A stretch of DNA of 64,000 nt from Paucimonas lemoignei. Its GTDB lineage: Bacteria > Pseudomonadota > Gammaproteobacteria > Pseudomonadales > Pseudomonadaceae. The position numbers were made by a program, and so were the translations under genes. The notes under the pieces were generated by a model, which had not been told where the DNA came from, made no database searches, and was given only the letters and a program-made list of their open reading frames with translations. The DNA lies in assembly GCA_900475325.1 (NCBI GenBank), contig LS483371.1, positions 1,798,001 to 1,862,000 of the forward strand. Direction: 5' to 3'. Of this stretch, positions 1 to 8,650 are shown in pieces; positions within the stretch are counted from its first letter, which is position 1; each line of letters starts with the position of its first letter.

Positions 1-1046
1 TCGACGGCGAGAAAATCATCGCTCATCAAGCGGCTGATGGGCTTGCGGGCGAACAGTTCGGTGCCGAAGGGCTTGAGCAGCACCTCTGACAACGAATGCC
101 GATGCACAATGCCGCACGGTCGCCCCAGCTCATCCAGCACCGCCAGCGAGTTGAGGTTGGCCTGTTTGCGAAAGGCCTCGAGCACCGAAGCCGTCGGGGT
201 GTCCTGTGCCACCGCTGTTTGCTCATTGAGCAGGGCGCTGAGGTCGCTGCCTTCGTCAGCACTGACTGGGTTGGCCAGGGCGTCCAGTTTGGGTAGCAGG
301 GTGCGTGCGTCTCGAGGCGGTTGTTCCTGAGGGCGGCATAACAGATAACCCTGCACCAGCTCTATGCCCATGTCATGGAGCACGGCGAGCTCTTCCGGCA
401 GCTCGATGCCTTCAGCGATCACCAGCGCCCGGGAGGCCTTGGCCATTTGCAGCATGGAGCCGACGAACTCGCGCTTGACCGCGTCCTGATGAATGCCGTC
501 GATGAAGTGCCGGTCGATCTTCACGTAATCCGGGCGCAACTCCGACCACAGGCGCAGGCTGGAATAGCCGGCGCCCAGGTCATCCATGGCAATTGAAAAG
601 CCCATGTCGCGATAGTGGTGAAGGGCGGTGTACAGCAGCTGGAAATCTTCAGTGGGGGTTTGCTCGGTCAATTCGATGACCACGGCGCTGGGTGCAATGC
701 CGTAGCGTTGCAACAACTCCAGGGTCCGGCCCGGCGGGTGCGCGGGCTCCAGAAGGGATTCCGGGGATATGTTGAGGAATAACTTGCCCTCCAGTTTCTG
801 CTCGCTGAACCGTCGGCAGGCGCTTTCGCGGCAGGCGATTTCCAGCTCACTCAAGCGCCCGGCCTGGCGCGCGACGGCGAACAGGTTGACGGGGGAGTGC
901 AATGAACTGTTGGACGGCCCGCGGGTCAGCGCTTCGTAACCCAGAATGCGCTGTTCGGGCAGTGACACGATGGGCTGAAACAGGCTGTGCAATTCACTGC
1001 GATCCAGAATCGAACTCAGTGCGCTCAGCTGTTCAGTCGTGGGCAT
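1..1046 (-). CDS. EAL-domain c-di-GMP phosphodiesterase, N-terminal part (cut by window edge)
   Basis: The reading frame is open from an ATG at 1046 down to base 1, so the 3' part lies outside the window. The protein opens MPTTEQLSALSSILDRSELH and then shows an EAL domain: FQPIVSLPEQRILGYEALTRGP (the E-A-L metal site), NISPESLLE, VIELTE, MDDLGAGYSSL with the paired aspartates, VKIDRHFID and AEGIEL. These are the residues expected for active hydrolysis of cyclic di-GMP to pGpG. After about residue 250 comes a stretch resembling a CBS domain (LNSLAVLDELGRPCGIVHRHSL), so the architecture is probably EAL-CBS, perhaps followed by GGDEF beyond the edge as in several Pseudomonas proteins. No signal peptide or membrane segment is seen in the visible part, so it is probably cytosolic. 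The C-terminal domain is inference. Confidence 0.88.
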   Translation of the reverse strand, partial: MPTTEQLSALSSILDRSELHSLFQPIVSLPEQRILGYEALTRGPSNSSLHSPVNLFAVARQAGRLSELEIACRESACRRFSEQKLEGKLFLNISPESLLEPAHPPGRTLELLQRYGIAPSAVVIELTEQTPTEDFQLLYTALHHYRDMGFSIAMDDLGAGYSSLRLWSELRPDYVKIDRHFIDGIHQDAVKREFVGSMLQMAKASRALVIAEGIELPEELAVLHDMGIELVQGYLLCRPQEQPPRDARTLLPKLDALANPVSADEGSDLSALLNEQTAVAQDTPTASVLEAFRKQANLNSLAVLDELGRPCGIVHRHSLSEVLLKPFGTELFARKPISRLMSDDFLAV

Positions 1047-1175
1047 GGCAATCTCGAGACAAGAAAAAGGGGCCGGGCGATATAAGCGCCGGGCCCCGTA
1101 TTTCACGACAGATTCATGACTGTTTGATGACGGTTACTATCAAATAGCCAGTCTTTCAAAAGCACTTGCAGACCT

Positions 1176-1265
1176 GTGGGAGCGAGCTTGCTCGCGAAGA
1201 CGATGTTCCTACCGCTGGAAAAACAGCGGATGTACTGGCCTCTTCGCGAGCAAGCTCGCTCCCAC
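1176..1265. repeat. REPIN (paired REP palindromes, GC-arm family)
   Basis: Two inverted arms, gtgggagcgagcttgctcgc at 1176 and its reverse complement ending at 1265, flank a variable core of about 40 bases. This is the classical Pseudomonas REP doublet. It lies just past the 3' end of prc. Confidence 0.93.
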
Positions 1266-1273
1266 AAGTAGCC

Positions 1274-3355
1274 CTACTTCTTGGCTACCGCAGCATTGAG
1301 CCCCAGATAATCGATCAGGATGCGGCCGGTTTCCGACAGGTAAGCGTCGTCTTCCGGTTTGGTCTTGTCGTCGTCCATCGGCAATGCATCTTCGTCTTCT
1401 TTCTTCAGCTCTTTGAGTGGCTCTTCACCCTTGGCCTTGCGGCGGGTGTTTTCCAGCGCCAGCTGTTTGCCTTCGATGGTGGCGTGTTCGGCACGACGGT
1501 CGGCTTCGTTGAGGCTGACAGTTTTTTCTGCCATCAGCTTTTTAGCCAGGGCCAGACGATCTTCGATGAAGACGAACTCGGCGTCTTTCGCCGAACGGGC
1601 TTCATGTCGCGATTGCAGCTGGGCCAGGAACGGCTTGAACGGGTCGATAGCCGGTTTGATCGCCGGTTTGATGCTGTCCCAAGGCATAGCCTCTGGCAGC
1701 GCGCTCTCGCCGATTTCCTTGGTGTCGATGATCGACGGGTAGCTGATGTCCGGCACCACGCCCTGATGCTGGGTGCTCTGACCGGAAACCCGGTAGAACT
1801 TGGCCAGGGTCAGTTTCAGTTCGCCATGGTTGAGCGGCTGAATGGTCTGCACGGTGCCTTTGCCAAAGGTCTGGCCACCAATGATCAACGCGCGATGGTA
1901 ATCCTGCATGGCGCCTGCGAAAATTTCCGAAGCCGAGGCAGACAAGCGATTGACCAACAATGCCATCGGACCTTTGTAGAAGGCGCCGGTGTTTTCGTCT
2001 TCGAGCACATCCACCTTGCCGTCAGCATTACGTACCAGCACGGTCGGGCCTTTGTCGATGAACAGGCTGGTCAGCTCAGTGGCTTCCTGCAACGAACCGC
2101 CACCGTTGTTACGCAGATCCAGGACCACGCCATCGACCTTCTCGGCCTGCAGCTCGGTCAGCAGTTTCTTCACGTCGCGGGTGGTGCTCTTGTACTGCGG
2201 GTCGCCAGCGCGGTAAGCCTTGAAGTCCAGATAGAAAGCAGGAATGTCGATCACGCCAAGTTTGTAGTCACGGCCATCCTGTTTCAGGTGCAGGATCGAT
2301 TTCTTGGCAGCCTGTTCTTCAAGCTTCACTGCTTCGCGCGTAATGGCGACGATTTTGGTGGTCTGGTCGTTCGGCGCATTGCTGGCCGGGATCACTTCCA
2401 GGCGCACGACGGAGCCTTTCGGACCGCGAATCAGTTTGACGACTTCATCCAGACGCCAGCCGATCACGTCGACCATCTCTTTGTCGCCCTGGGCAACGCC
2501 GACGATCTTGTCTGCCGGTGCAACCTGTTTGGTCTTGGCCGCAGGACCTGCGGGTACCAGACGCACGATCTTCACGTTGTCGTTGTCGCTCTGCAACACG
2601 GCGCCGATGCCTTCCAGCGACAGGCTCATGTTGATGTCGAAGTTTTCCGCGCTGTCCGGGGACAGGTAATTGGTGTGCGGGTCGTAAGACATGGCGAAGG
2701 TGTTGATGTACGCCTGGAAGATGTCTTCGGCGCGGGTCTGGTTCAAGCGCGCCAGTTGGTTCTTGTAGCGCTTGGTCAGGGTTTCCTGAATCTTGGCCGG
2801 GTCTTTACCCGCGATCTTCAGGCGCAGGACTTCATCCTTGACGCGCTTGCGCCACAGGTCGTCCAGCTCGGCTTCGTTCTTCGGCCAGGCGGCTTCCTTG
2901 CGATCCACCAGCAGGCTTTCCTTGCCGGTGAAATCAATCTTGTCGACGCCTTTGTTCAACTCTGCCAAGGCGAAATCCAGACGCGACTTGATGCGGTCCA
3001 GGTAACGCTTGTAGATGGTGAAGCCGGGGTTCAGGTCGCCGCTTTTGAGGAAGTCGTCAAACTGCGTGCGCCACTTGTCGAACTCGGTAATGTCGCTGGC
3101 CAGGAAGTAGCTGCGCGCCGGGTCAAGCAGCTTGAGGTAGCTTTCGTAGATGATGACCGAGCGCTTATCGTCCAGCGGCGGCTTGCTGTAGTGGTGGCGT
3201 TTGAGCAACTCGACGACGTTGAGGCTGGCGATCACTTCGTCGCGATCCGGCTGGAGATTATCCCAGCTGTTGGCGGCGAAAGAGCTGGCGGACATCGGCA
3301 GAATGCTGAGACCCACGACCAGTGCCAGGGTGGCGCTGGGAAAAAAATGCTTCAT
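1274..3355 (-). CDS. prc: Carboxy-terminal processing (tail-specific) protease Prc/Tsp
   Basis: This is a periplasmic serine protease of the S41 family that degrades proteins from their C-termini and, in Pseudomonas, takes part in the envelope-stress and AlgU cascade. The 693-residue product starts at MKHFFPSATLALVV, a Sec signal peptide with cleavage likely after SSFA. An upstream in-frame ATG at 3388 is possible but would bury the signal peptide. An N-terminal Tsp region is followed by a PDZ domain near residues 237-325 (SLEGIGAVLQ to VRLEVIP). The S41 core contains GVVLDLRNNGGGSLQEA, the SASASE motif with the expected nucleophile near Ser474, and GKGTVQ with the general-base Lys499, matching the Ser/Lys dyad spacing of E. 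coli Prc. The C-terminal region is rich in charged residues. It diverges from the quinone oxidoreductase gene, and both promoters share about 140 bases. Confidence 0.96.
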   Translation of the reverse strand: MKHFFPSATLALVVGLSILPMSASSFAANSWDNLQPDRDEVIASLNVVELLKRHHYSKPPLDDKRSVIIYESYLKLLDPARSYFLASDITEFDKWRTQFDDFLKSGDLNPGFTIYKRYLDRIKSRLDFALAELNKGVDKIDFTGKESLLVDRKEAAWPKNEAELDDLWRKRVKDEVLRLKIAGKDPAKIQETLTKRYKNQLARLNQTRAEDIFQAYINTFAMSYDPHTNYLSPDSAENFDINMSLSLEGIGAVLQSDNDNVKIVRLVPAGPAAKTKQVAPADKIVGVAQGDKEMVDVIGWRLDEVVKLIRGPKGSVVRLEVIPASNAPNDQTTKIVAITREAVKLEEQAAKKSILHLKQDGRDYKLGVIDIPAFYLDFKAYRAGDPQYKSTTRDVKKLLTELQAEKVDGVVLDLRNNGGGSLQEATELTSLFIDKGPTVLVRNADGKVDVLEDENTGAFYKGPMALLVNRLSASASEIFAGAMQDYHRALIIGGQTFGKGTVQTIQPLNHGELKLTLAKFYRVSGQSTQHQGVVPDISYPSIIDTKEIGESALPEAMPWDSIKPAIKPAIDPFKPFLAQLQSRHEARSAKDAEFVFIEDRLALAKKLMAEKTVSLNEADRRAEHATIEGKQLALENTRRKAKGEEPLKELKKEDEDALPMDDDKTKPEDDAYLSETGRILIDYLGLNAAVAKK

Positions 3356-3498
3356 GCTGATTCGACGCGGGGACAATTGATAACGCATATTAGGCCGTCT
3401 TTGGAAGTCGCCGGTCCCGTCGGATCCGGTCGCATAATGCAAGAAAGCCCGTGCTGCTTCAGCATTCGGGCCCAGTCCAGACTCACTATGGAGGCACT

Positions 3499-4461
3499 GT
3501 GAAGGCATTGCAAGGCGTTGAAGGTCAAGTGGAATGGGTCGAGGAGCCGAGTCCGGCGCTCGATGTCGGTCAAGTTCGCATCAAAGTTGCGGCCGCAGGT
3601 CTCAATCGCGCCGACTTGTTGCAACAAGCGGGGCTTTATCCGCCCCCGCCGGGAGCCAGTGAAATTCTCGGCATGGAATGCTCAGGCGTGATCGCCGAAG
3701 TCGGCCCAGGTTCGTCCTGGCAGGTCGGCGACAGGGTGTGCGCGTTGCTGGCGGGCGGGGCGATGGCCGAAGAGGCGGTGGTCGACGGGCGACATGTGTT
3801 GCCAGTGCCCGAGGGGCTGACCCTGGCCGAGGCCGCGGCGCTCCCTGAAGTGTATGCCACCGCCTGGTTGAACCTGTTTCAGCTGGCGAAGCTGGAACCC
3901 GGCGAAAAGGTGTTGCTGCATGCCGGCGCAAGTGGAGTTGGTTCAGCTGGCATTCAGCTTTGCAAGGCGTTTGGCAACCCGGTGTGGGTCAGTGTCGGCT
4001 CGGCTGATCGTCTTGAGTACTGCATTGCGTTGGGCGCCCAGGGTGGTGTGGTGCGCAATGAAAGTCTGGAGAGCCTGAAGGACTTCGCGCCGTTTGACGT
4101 GATCCTTGATCCAGTGGGCGCCAACTATGCCGAACTGAACGTCAAGCTGCTGGGTGTCGACGGCCGCTGGGTGTTGATCGGCCTGATGGGTGGCCGGGAG
4201 GCAAAACTGGACATGGCGCAGATTCTTGGCAAGCGCATTCATCTGCTGGGCTCGACGCTGCGTAGCCGCGACGACACGTTCAAGGCTGACCTGATGCATG
4301 ACCTGGGTCAGCACGTCTGGCCGCTGTTCAGCGAAGGCCGCCTCAAACCTCAGCTTGCCCGCAGCTACCCGATCAAGGACGCCACAGCGGCTTATGCCGA
4401 ACTGGCCAGCAACAAGGTCAACGGCAAGCTGGTGCTGGTGATTGATGAAAGTCTGGTTTAA
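3499..4461 (+). CDS. NAD(P)H:quinone oxidoreductase, zinc-less MDR (PIG3-like) family
   Basis: A 320-residue medium-chain dehydrogenase/reductase. I chose the GTG at 3499 because GGAGG lies five bases upstream and because the protein then starts MKALQGVEGQVEWVEEPSP, as in family members. The N-terminal catalytic domain has GLNRADLLQQAGLYPPPPGAS and GMECSGVIAEVG, without the cysteine ligands of zinc alcohol dehydrogenases. The NADPH-binding Rossmann fold is at about residues 140-160 (LLHAGASGVGSAGIQLCKAFG). The PIG3/TP53I3-type enzymes reduce quinones with NADPH. It stands alone, divergent from prc, and ends just before a perfect 10-bp inverted repeat. The true substrate cannot be read from the sequence. 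Confidence 0.9.
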   Translation: MKALQGVEGQVEWVEEPSPALDVGQVRIKVAAAGLNRADLLQQAGLYPPPPGASEILGMECSGVIAEVGPGSSWQVGDRVCALLAGGAMAEEAVVDGRHVLPVPEGLTLAEAAALPEVYATAWLNLFQLAKLEPGEKVLLHAGASGVGSAGIQLCKAFGNPVWVSVGSADRLEYCIALGAQGGVVRNESLESLKDFAPFDVILDPVGANYAELNVKLLGVDGRWVLIGLMGGREAKLDMAQILGKRIHLLGSTLRSRDDTFKADLMHDLGQHVWPLFSEGRLKPQLARSYPIKDATAAYAELASNKVNGKLVLVIDESLV

Positions 4462-4481
4462 ACGCTGAGCGCAGAACCTGT

Positions 4482-4503
4482 AGGAGCCAACAAGTTGGCT
4501 CCT
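4482..4503. repeat. Single perfect palindrome (REP-like hairpin) after the oxidoreductase gene
   Basis: aggagccaac-aa-gttggctcct is a perfect 10-bp stem with a two-base loop, 20 bases past the stop codon. It has the same arm as the left half of the REP pair at 30131. No clear T-tract follows, so a terminator role is only possible. Confidence 0.7.
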
Positions 4504-5220
4504 TGTATGTCTGTAGTTTCGGCGAATCAGAGTGGTGAGCCTTGAATCGAGTAGCAACAACAGCATCCGGGTGTTGCTGAGTCAGGTTCCGTCCTGACGG
4601 CCGGGTCACTTTTGGTGCCAAAAGTAACCAAAACCTCTGCGCTGGCGTACGGCCCCCGCTTTGCGGGGGTACGTTCGCTCCGGTGCCGTGGGGCGGGCAC
4701 GCGCCGACGGGCCATCCATGGCCCAGCGGCGCTCGCTCGGCATCCATGCCGAGCGACCCACCCCACGACACCTGCGCTCACCCTCCCGACGCGCATTTTG
4801 CGTCGTCTGTGAAATCGCGGCAGGAAAAGCAAAAGCAAATCTGCTTTGCAGATTTCTCAAACATGACTTCTTCCTGGCTCACACCCTGCTTTTGATTCTG
4901 GAGCCATGCGCAAAACGTATGGGCGACACAAATTGCGACTTGTGGCCGGCCGAGCGCAGGTATTGCGCAGTGGGCAACCCGGCATGGATGCCGGGTTAGC
5001 CGCACCGGGCCATGGATGGCCCATTGCGGCGGCCCACGGAGCAATGCCGGAGCGAGGGAAGTCTGAGCCTTGGCGAAGACCCGGACAAAGGAGCGTGGCG
5101 TTTTGCTTACTTTTGCGCTTTTCAAAAGTGAGGCGCCGTAAGGGCGCAAAGGTGAATCAGCGTCGCCGCCGCTGCTGGATATACATGGTATTAGGGCACT
5201 CCCAACAGAGTATCCACAGG
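4502..5220. repeat. Modular palindromic intergenic repeat, long copy (about 719 bp)
   Basis: This stretch has no convincing gene. It is a long copy of an element found inverted at 16681-17110. Shared landmarks are cttgtatgtctgtag at the left end, the palindrome at about 4607-4628 (ggtcacttttggtgcc then aaaagtaacc), the nested palindromes around 4713-4730 (gggccatccatggccc) and 4737-4757 (ctcggcatccatgccgag), and the right end from about 5140 (gcaaaggtgaatcagcg) to 5220 (cccaacagagtatccacagg). Unlike the short copy, it carries an extra module at about 4856-5140 with its own palindromes (ggcatggatgcc, gggccatggatggccc, tacttttgcgcttttcaaaagtga). All reading frames here are short and mirror each other, which reflects the palindromes. 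Confidence 0.85.
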
Positions 5221-5248
5221 GTTCAGTTTCGCTCGTGCCTTCGCTGGG

Positions 5249-5902
5249 TTACTTCCAGCTGTGCACCGGCCAACCCGCCTTCTGGGCATGCTCCAGCAAG
5301 GTCGGGTCCGGGTTGACCACGTGGGGATGGTCGACTTTGAGCAGCAGCGGCAAATCGTTGCGTGAATCCGAATAGAAACTTGCGCCTTCAAGGTTCTCAC
5401 CTTCGGCGTCCAGCCATTCCATCAGACGGGTGATCTTGCCTTCGCGGTAGGTCAGGGTGCCCACCGTCTTGCCGTTGTAGACGCCATGCGCCACATCCAG
5501 CTCAATGGCGAGCACTTCATCAATGCCGATACGCTCGGCAATCGGTTTGACCAGATGTACGCCCGAGGCGGAAATCACCAGAATCCGGTCACCTGCCGCG
5601 CGGTGTTCAGCGATGCATTTGGTGGCGTCGCTGAAAATGATCGGCTCGATAAAATCCTCCACCCAAGGCCCGACCAGGTGATCGACCTCTTCCGGGGAGC
5701 GGCCCAGCATCGGCTCCAGGCTGAAGGCCATGTAGTCCTCCATCGCCAGCTTGCCTTCGCTGTAGGCCTGCATCATTTCGTGGTCACGCTTGAGGAATGA
5801 CGCAGGATCAACCCAGCCAAGCCTGCCCATCTGCTCGCTCCACAGACTGGCGCAGTCGCCGGCGATCAGGGTTTCGTCCAGGTCGAAAATTGCTAATGCC
5901 AT
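5249..5902 (-). CDS. HAD-superfamily subfamily IB phosphatase (SerB/HisN-like)
   Basis: A 217-residue cytosolic phosphatase. The start at 5902 gives MALAIFDLDETLIAGDCASLW, placing HAD motif I (DLDET, nucleophile and acid aspartates) at the N-terminus as usual for the family. Upstream in-frame codons run into a tail of repeats. Motif II is VISASG, and the acidic motif IV is YSDSRNDLPLL near the C-terminus. This HAD-IB subfamily (TIGR01490 type) includes phosphoserine phosphatases and a reported P. aeruginosa histidinol-phosphate phosphatase. It follows the ABC importer genes on the same strand after 133 bases, and the cluster also holds an alkaline-phosphatase-fold enzyme. A role in dephosphorylating the imported compound is therefore an inference. 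Histidinol-phosphatase activity is the main alternative. Confidence 0.85.
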   Translation of the reverse strand: MALAIFDLDETLIAGDCASLWSEQMGRLGWVDPASFLKRDHEMMQAYSEGKLAMEDYMAFSLEPMLGRSPEEVDHLVGPWVEDFIEPIIFSDATKCIAEHRAAGDRILVISASGVHLVKPIAERIGIDEVLAIELDVAHGVYNGKTVGTLTYREGKITRLMEWLDAEGENLEGASFYSDSRNDLPLLLKVDHPHVVNPDPTLLEHAQKAGWPVHSWK

Positions 5903-5944
5903 GGCGCGCTTTTCCTTACTCTTTGTTTGTTCTATCTGTGTTTG

Positions 5945-6033
5945 GCGCGCAGCTGCAAGCTTCAAGCTATAAGCTGCAAGAAAGGCCATGCGCCGTATCT
6001 ACTTGCATCTTATCGCTCGCCGCTTGCAGCTGC
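5945..6033. repeat. Degenerate GCAAGCTT-type intergenic repeat
   Basis: Imperfect direct and inverted repeats of agctgcaagctt / ttcaagct / gcttgcagctgc lie between the HAD gene and the ABC ATPase. A similar stretch is at 34484-34567. This is a repeat family distinct from the REPINs. Confidence 0.6.
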
Positions 6034-6035
6034 CT

Positions 6036-7025
6036 TCATACCACCTCACACAACGCCGAATCATCAATCCTCAGCGACACCCGCCGCCCATGGGCCAGCA
6101 AGTCATCCGCCGAGCGATTGAGGACGTCCACCACCAGTTCTACGCCGCGCGCTTCAATCCGATAGCGGATCACGTTGCCCAGCAGGCTGTGGCTGCGGAT
6201 CTCGCCTTCGAGAGAACCGGTGAGGCTCAGTTGAATGGCCTCTGGCCGAATCGCAATGCGGCTGTTGATCGGCCGTTGCATCAGGCGGCTGGCGTCGTCG
6301 GCTTCCAGCAGGTTGTAGTTGCCGATGAAGCCTGCGGCGAAGGCATCGATGGGCGCAGTGTAAAGGGTTTCGGCGTCGCCGCTCTGCACGATACGACCCT
6401 GATTCATGAGAAAGATGCGATCGGACATGGTCAGCGCTTCTTCCTGATCGTGGGTCACGAAGATCGTGGTCAGGCCCAGCTCGCGCTGAATCGCCCGGAT
6501 CTGTTCGCGCAGGTGTTTGCGGATCCGCGCGTCCAGCGCCGACAAAGGTTCATCGAGCAGCAACAGGCGCGGGCGTGTCACCAGCGAGCGCGCCAGGGCC
6601 ACGCGCTGGCATTGGCCGCCGGACATCTGATGCGGATAGCGGCTGGCGAAGTCGGTCAGCTCCACCAGCCTGAGTACTTCGGCGACGCGCGTGTGGGTGT
6701 CGTCGGCACTGACCTTTTGCATGCGCAGGCCAAAGGCGACGTTCTGCTCCACGGTCATGTTCGGGAACAGCGCGTAGCTTTGGAACACCATGCCGATATT
6801 GCGCTTTTGCGGCGTGACCGGCACCAGGTCCACGCCATCGAGCAGGATGCGCCCGCTGTTGACCGAGGTCAGCCCGGCGATACAGCGCAACAGGGTCGAC
6901 TTGCCGCACCCGGAAGGCCCCAGCAGGGTGACGAACTCGCCGCGTTCGATGGTGCAGTTGATGTCACTGAACACCGCCGTGCTGCCGTAGTTTTTTTGCA
7001 GGTTTTCAACACTGACAAAACTCAT
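6036..7025 (-). CDS. ABC importer ATPase subunit (phosphorylated-compound/polyamine type)
   Basis: A 329-residue ATPase of an importer. It has Walker A GPSGCGKSTLLR near residue 37, a Q-loop VFQSYALFP, the signature MSGGQCQRVALARSL (normally LSGGQ, with GQC here), Walker B LLLLDEPLSALDA and the switch histidine in IFVTHDQEEA. A C-terminal TOBE-like extension (INSRIAIRPEAIQLSL) is typical of the MalK/PotA/FbpC class. It starts one base after the stop of the upstream permease and is the fourth gene of a five-gene minus-strand transport cluster. The substrate is unknown. The company of two phosphatase-type enzymes suggests a phosphate ester or phosphonate. Confidence 0.92.
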   Translation of the reverse strand: MSFVSVENLQKNYGSTAVFSDINCTIERGEFVTLLGPSGCGKSTLLRCIAGLTSVNSGRILLDGVDLVPVTPQKRNIGMVFQSYALFPNMTVEQNVAFGLRMQKVSADDTHTRVAEVLRLVELTDFASRYPHQMSGGQCQRVALARSLVTRPRLLLLDEPLSALDARIRKHLREQIRAIQRELGLTTIFVTHDQEEALTMSDRIFLMNQGRIVQSGDAETLYTAPIDAFAAGFIGNYNLLEADDASRLMQRPINSRIAIRPEAIQLSLTGSLEGEIRSHSLLGNVIRYRIEARGVELVVDVLNRSADDLLAHGRRVSLRIDDSALCEVV

Positions 7026-7026
7026 A

Positions 7027-7824
7027 TCAGTCTTTGTCCTTATTCAAGCGATTGGCGGCCAGGGTCAGCAGCAACACGAAGAGGAAGTAAGAGATCACCA
7101 GCGCACTGTTGAAGTGGCCGCTGCTGTTACGCATGTTGTTCAAGTACACCTGCAGGGTTTCATAGCGGGTGCCGACCAGCAGGTTGGCGAACACGAACTC
7201 GCCGAACAGGAAGGAAAACGACAGCAGCAACGCCACCATCAAGCCCTTGCGCAGGTTGGGCAGTACCACCAGAAAGGCCGCTTGCCAGGTACTGGCGCCC
7301 AGCAGTTGGGCGGCGTCCATCAGGTCAGTCAGATTGATCGCTTGCAGGTTGTTGCTGATCGCGCGGTACATGAACGGCAGCGCCACGGTGAAGTAGCAAC
7401 CGATCAGAATCCACGGCGTACCGACCATGGCGAACGGCCCGGAACCATAGAGCTGCAACAGGCCCACGGACGAGGCCACCGGCGGCACGGCGAAGGGCAG
7501 GAGGATCAGGATGTTCATCAGCCCGTCAAGGCGCGGGAAGTGATAATGCACCACGAACAGCAGCGGCAGGATCAGCACCACGGAGAGGATCAGCGCACCC
7601 ACGCAGACCAGCAGCGATTGACCAAAGGCGGCGAGAAAGCGCGGGTCGCTCCACAGCGCGATGTACCACTTGAAGGTCAGGCCGCTGGGCAGGATGCTCG
7701 CTGACCAACTGGTGGCCACCGAATACAGCATCGTCCCGGCCAGCGGCAGCAGCAGGATGAAAAACAGCAGATAGACAATGGTCCGGTGATAGAACCGGGC
7801 AGGGCTTCTTTCAACGCGAGACAT
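7027..7824 (-). CDS. ABC importer permease (second inner-membrane subunit)
   Basis: A 265-residue polytopic inner-membrane protein (MSRVERSPARFYHRTIVYLLFFILLLPLAG). It has about six hydrophobic segments and the EAA-type loop near residues 160-180 (LTDLMDAAQLLGASTWQAAFLVVLPNLR) that contacts the ATPase. It overlaps the preceding permease by 14 bases and is followed one base later by the ATPase, so the genes are translationally coupled. Family: binding-protein-dependent permease of the PotC/PhnV/CysW class. Confidence 0.92.
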   Translation of the reverse strand: MSRVERSPARFYHRTIVYLLFFILLLPLAGTMLYSVATSWSASILPSGLTFKWYIALWSDPRFLAAFGQSLLVCVGALILSVVLILPLLFVVHYHFPRLDGLMNILILLPFAVPPVASSVGLLQLYGSGPFAMVGTPWILIGCYFTVALPFMYRAISNNLQAINLTDLMDAAQLLGASTWQAAFLVVLPNLRKGLMVALLLSFSFLFGEFVFANLLVGTRYETLQVYLNNMRNSSGHFNSALVISYFLFVLLLTLAANRLNKDKD

Positions 7825-8650
7825 GGTAGCTCCTCTTCAACAGCCACTGATGAACCACAGTCACCAGCGTCATCAAGCCCACCAGAATGATCGCCAGGGC
7901 GCTGGCCATGTTCGGATCCAGGCTGATGTCACCGGCCACCATGGCCGCGATACGAATCGGCAATACGTTGAAGTTGCCGGTGGTCAAGGCGTAGACCGTG
8001 GCATAGGCACCCAGGGCATTGGCCAGCAGAATCACGAAGGTGCCGAGCAGGGCAGGGGTCAGGACCGGCAGGCCGATGTAGCGCCAGAACTGGAAGCTGC
8101 TGGCGCCGAGCAACGACGCGGACTCGCGCCAGTCTTCACGCAAGGCATCGAAGGCCGGGTACAACAGCAAAACCCCCAGGGGAATCTGGAAGTAGGTGTA
8201 GAGGATGATCAGTCCGGTTTTCGAGTACAGGTTGAAGTCTTCAATGATTCCCGCCTGCTTGAGCATCAGGGTCACGGCGCCGTTGAAGCCCAGCAGAATG
8301 ATGAAAGCGAACGCCAGCGGCACCCCGGAAAAGTTGCTGGTCATGTTGGCGAAGGAATTGACGAAATCCCGCAGTCGCGAATCGACATTGCGCAGCGAAT
8401 AGCTGCCCAGCACCGCGATGATGATGCCGAACAGGCTGGACCAGAAACTGATCTCCAGGCTGAACTGCATCGCCTGGCGATAGAACCGCGAGCTGAACGC
8501 GTTGATGAAGTTTTCCAGGCCCCAGCCTGCTTCCGAATGCAGGCTGTTGATCGCCACCCAGCCCAGTGGGGCGATCTGGAACACGAAGAAAAACAGCGCA
8601 AAAGGAAGCAGGCACAGCAGGCTCAGCCATTTGCCTCGGTTATTGGTCAC
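7811..8650 (-). CDS. ABC importer permease (first inner-membrane subunit)
   Basis: A 279-residue membrane permease of the PotB/PhnU class. I chose the GTG at 8650. It overlaps the TGA of the upstream phosphatase-like gene as GTGA, has GGAG eight bases before it, and gives MTNNRGKWLSLLCLLPFALFFF, an immediate first transmembrane helix. Longer in-frame starts would lie inside the upstream gene. The EAA loop is visible as FDALREDWRESASLLGASSFQFWRYIGLPVL. It pairs with the downstream permease to form the translocation channel. Confidence 0.92.
   Translation of the reverse strand: MTNNRGKWLSLLCLLPFALFFFVFQIAPLGWVAINSLHSEAGWGLENFINAFSSRFYRQAMQFSLEISFWSSLFGIIIAVLGSYSLRNVDSRLRDFVNSFANMTSNFSGVPLAFAFIILLGFNGAVTLMLKQAGIIEDFNLYSKTGLIILYTYFQIPLGVLLLYPAFDALREDWRESASLLGASSFQFWRYIGLPVLTPALLGTFVILLANALGAYATVYALTTGNFNVLPIRIAAMVAGDISLDPNMASALAIILVGLMTLVTVVHQWLLKRSYHVSR

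Noticed and set aside
1166..3502. A 778-codon open frame on the plus strand opposite prc
   Set aside because: It is the antisense shadow of the protease gene, rich in F, Q, V and H as usual for such frames, with no ribosome binding site and no family features.
4482..4503. Terminator of the quinone oxidoreductase gene
   Set aside because: The perfect hairpin lacks a T-tract and matches a REP arm, so it is listed as a repeat.
4527..5149. Several overlapping frames of 70-136 codons on both strands
   Set aside because: They fall inside the palindromic repeat, mirror one another and recur in the second copy; they are by-products of the repeat.
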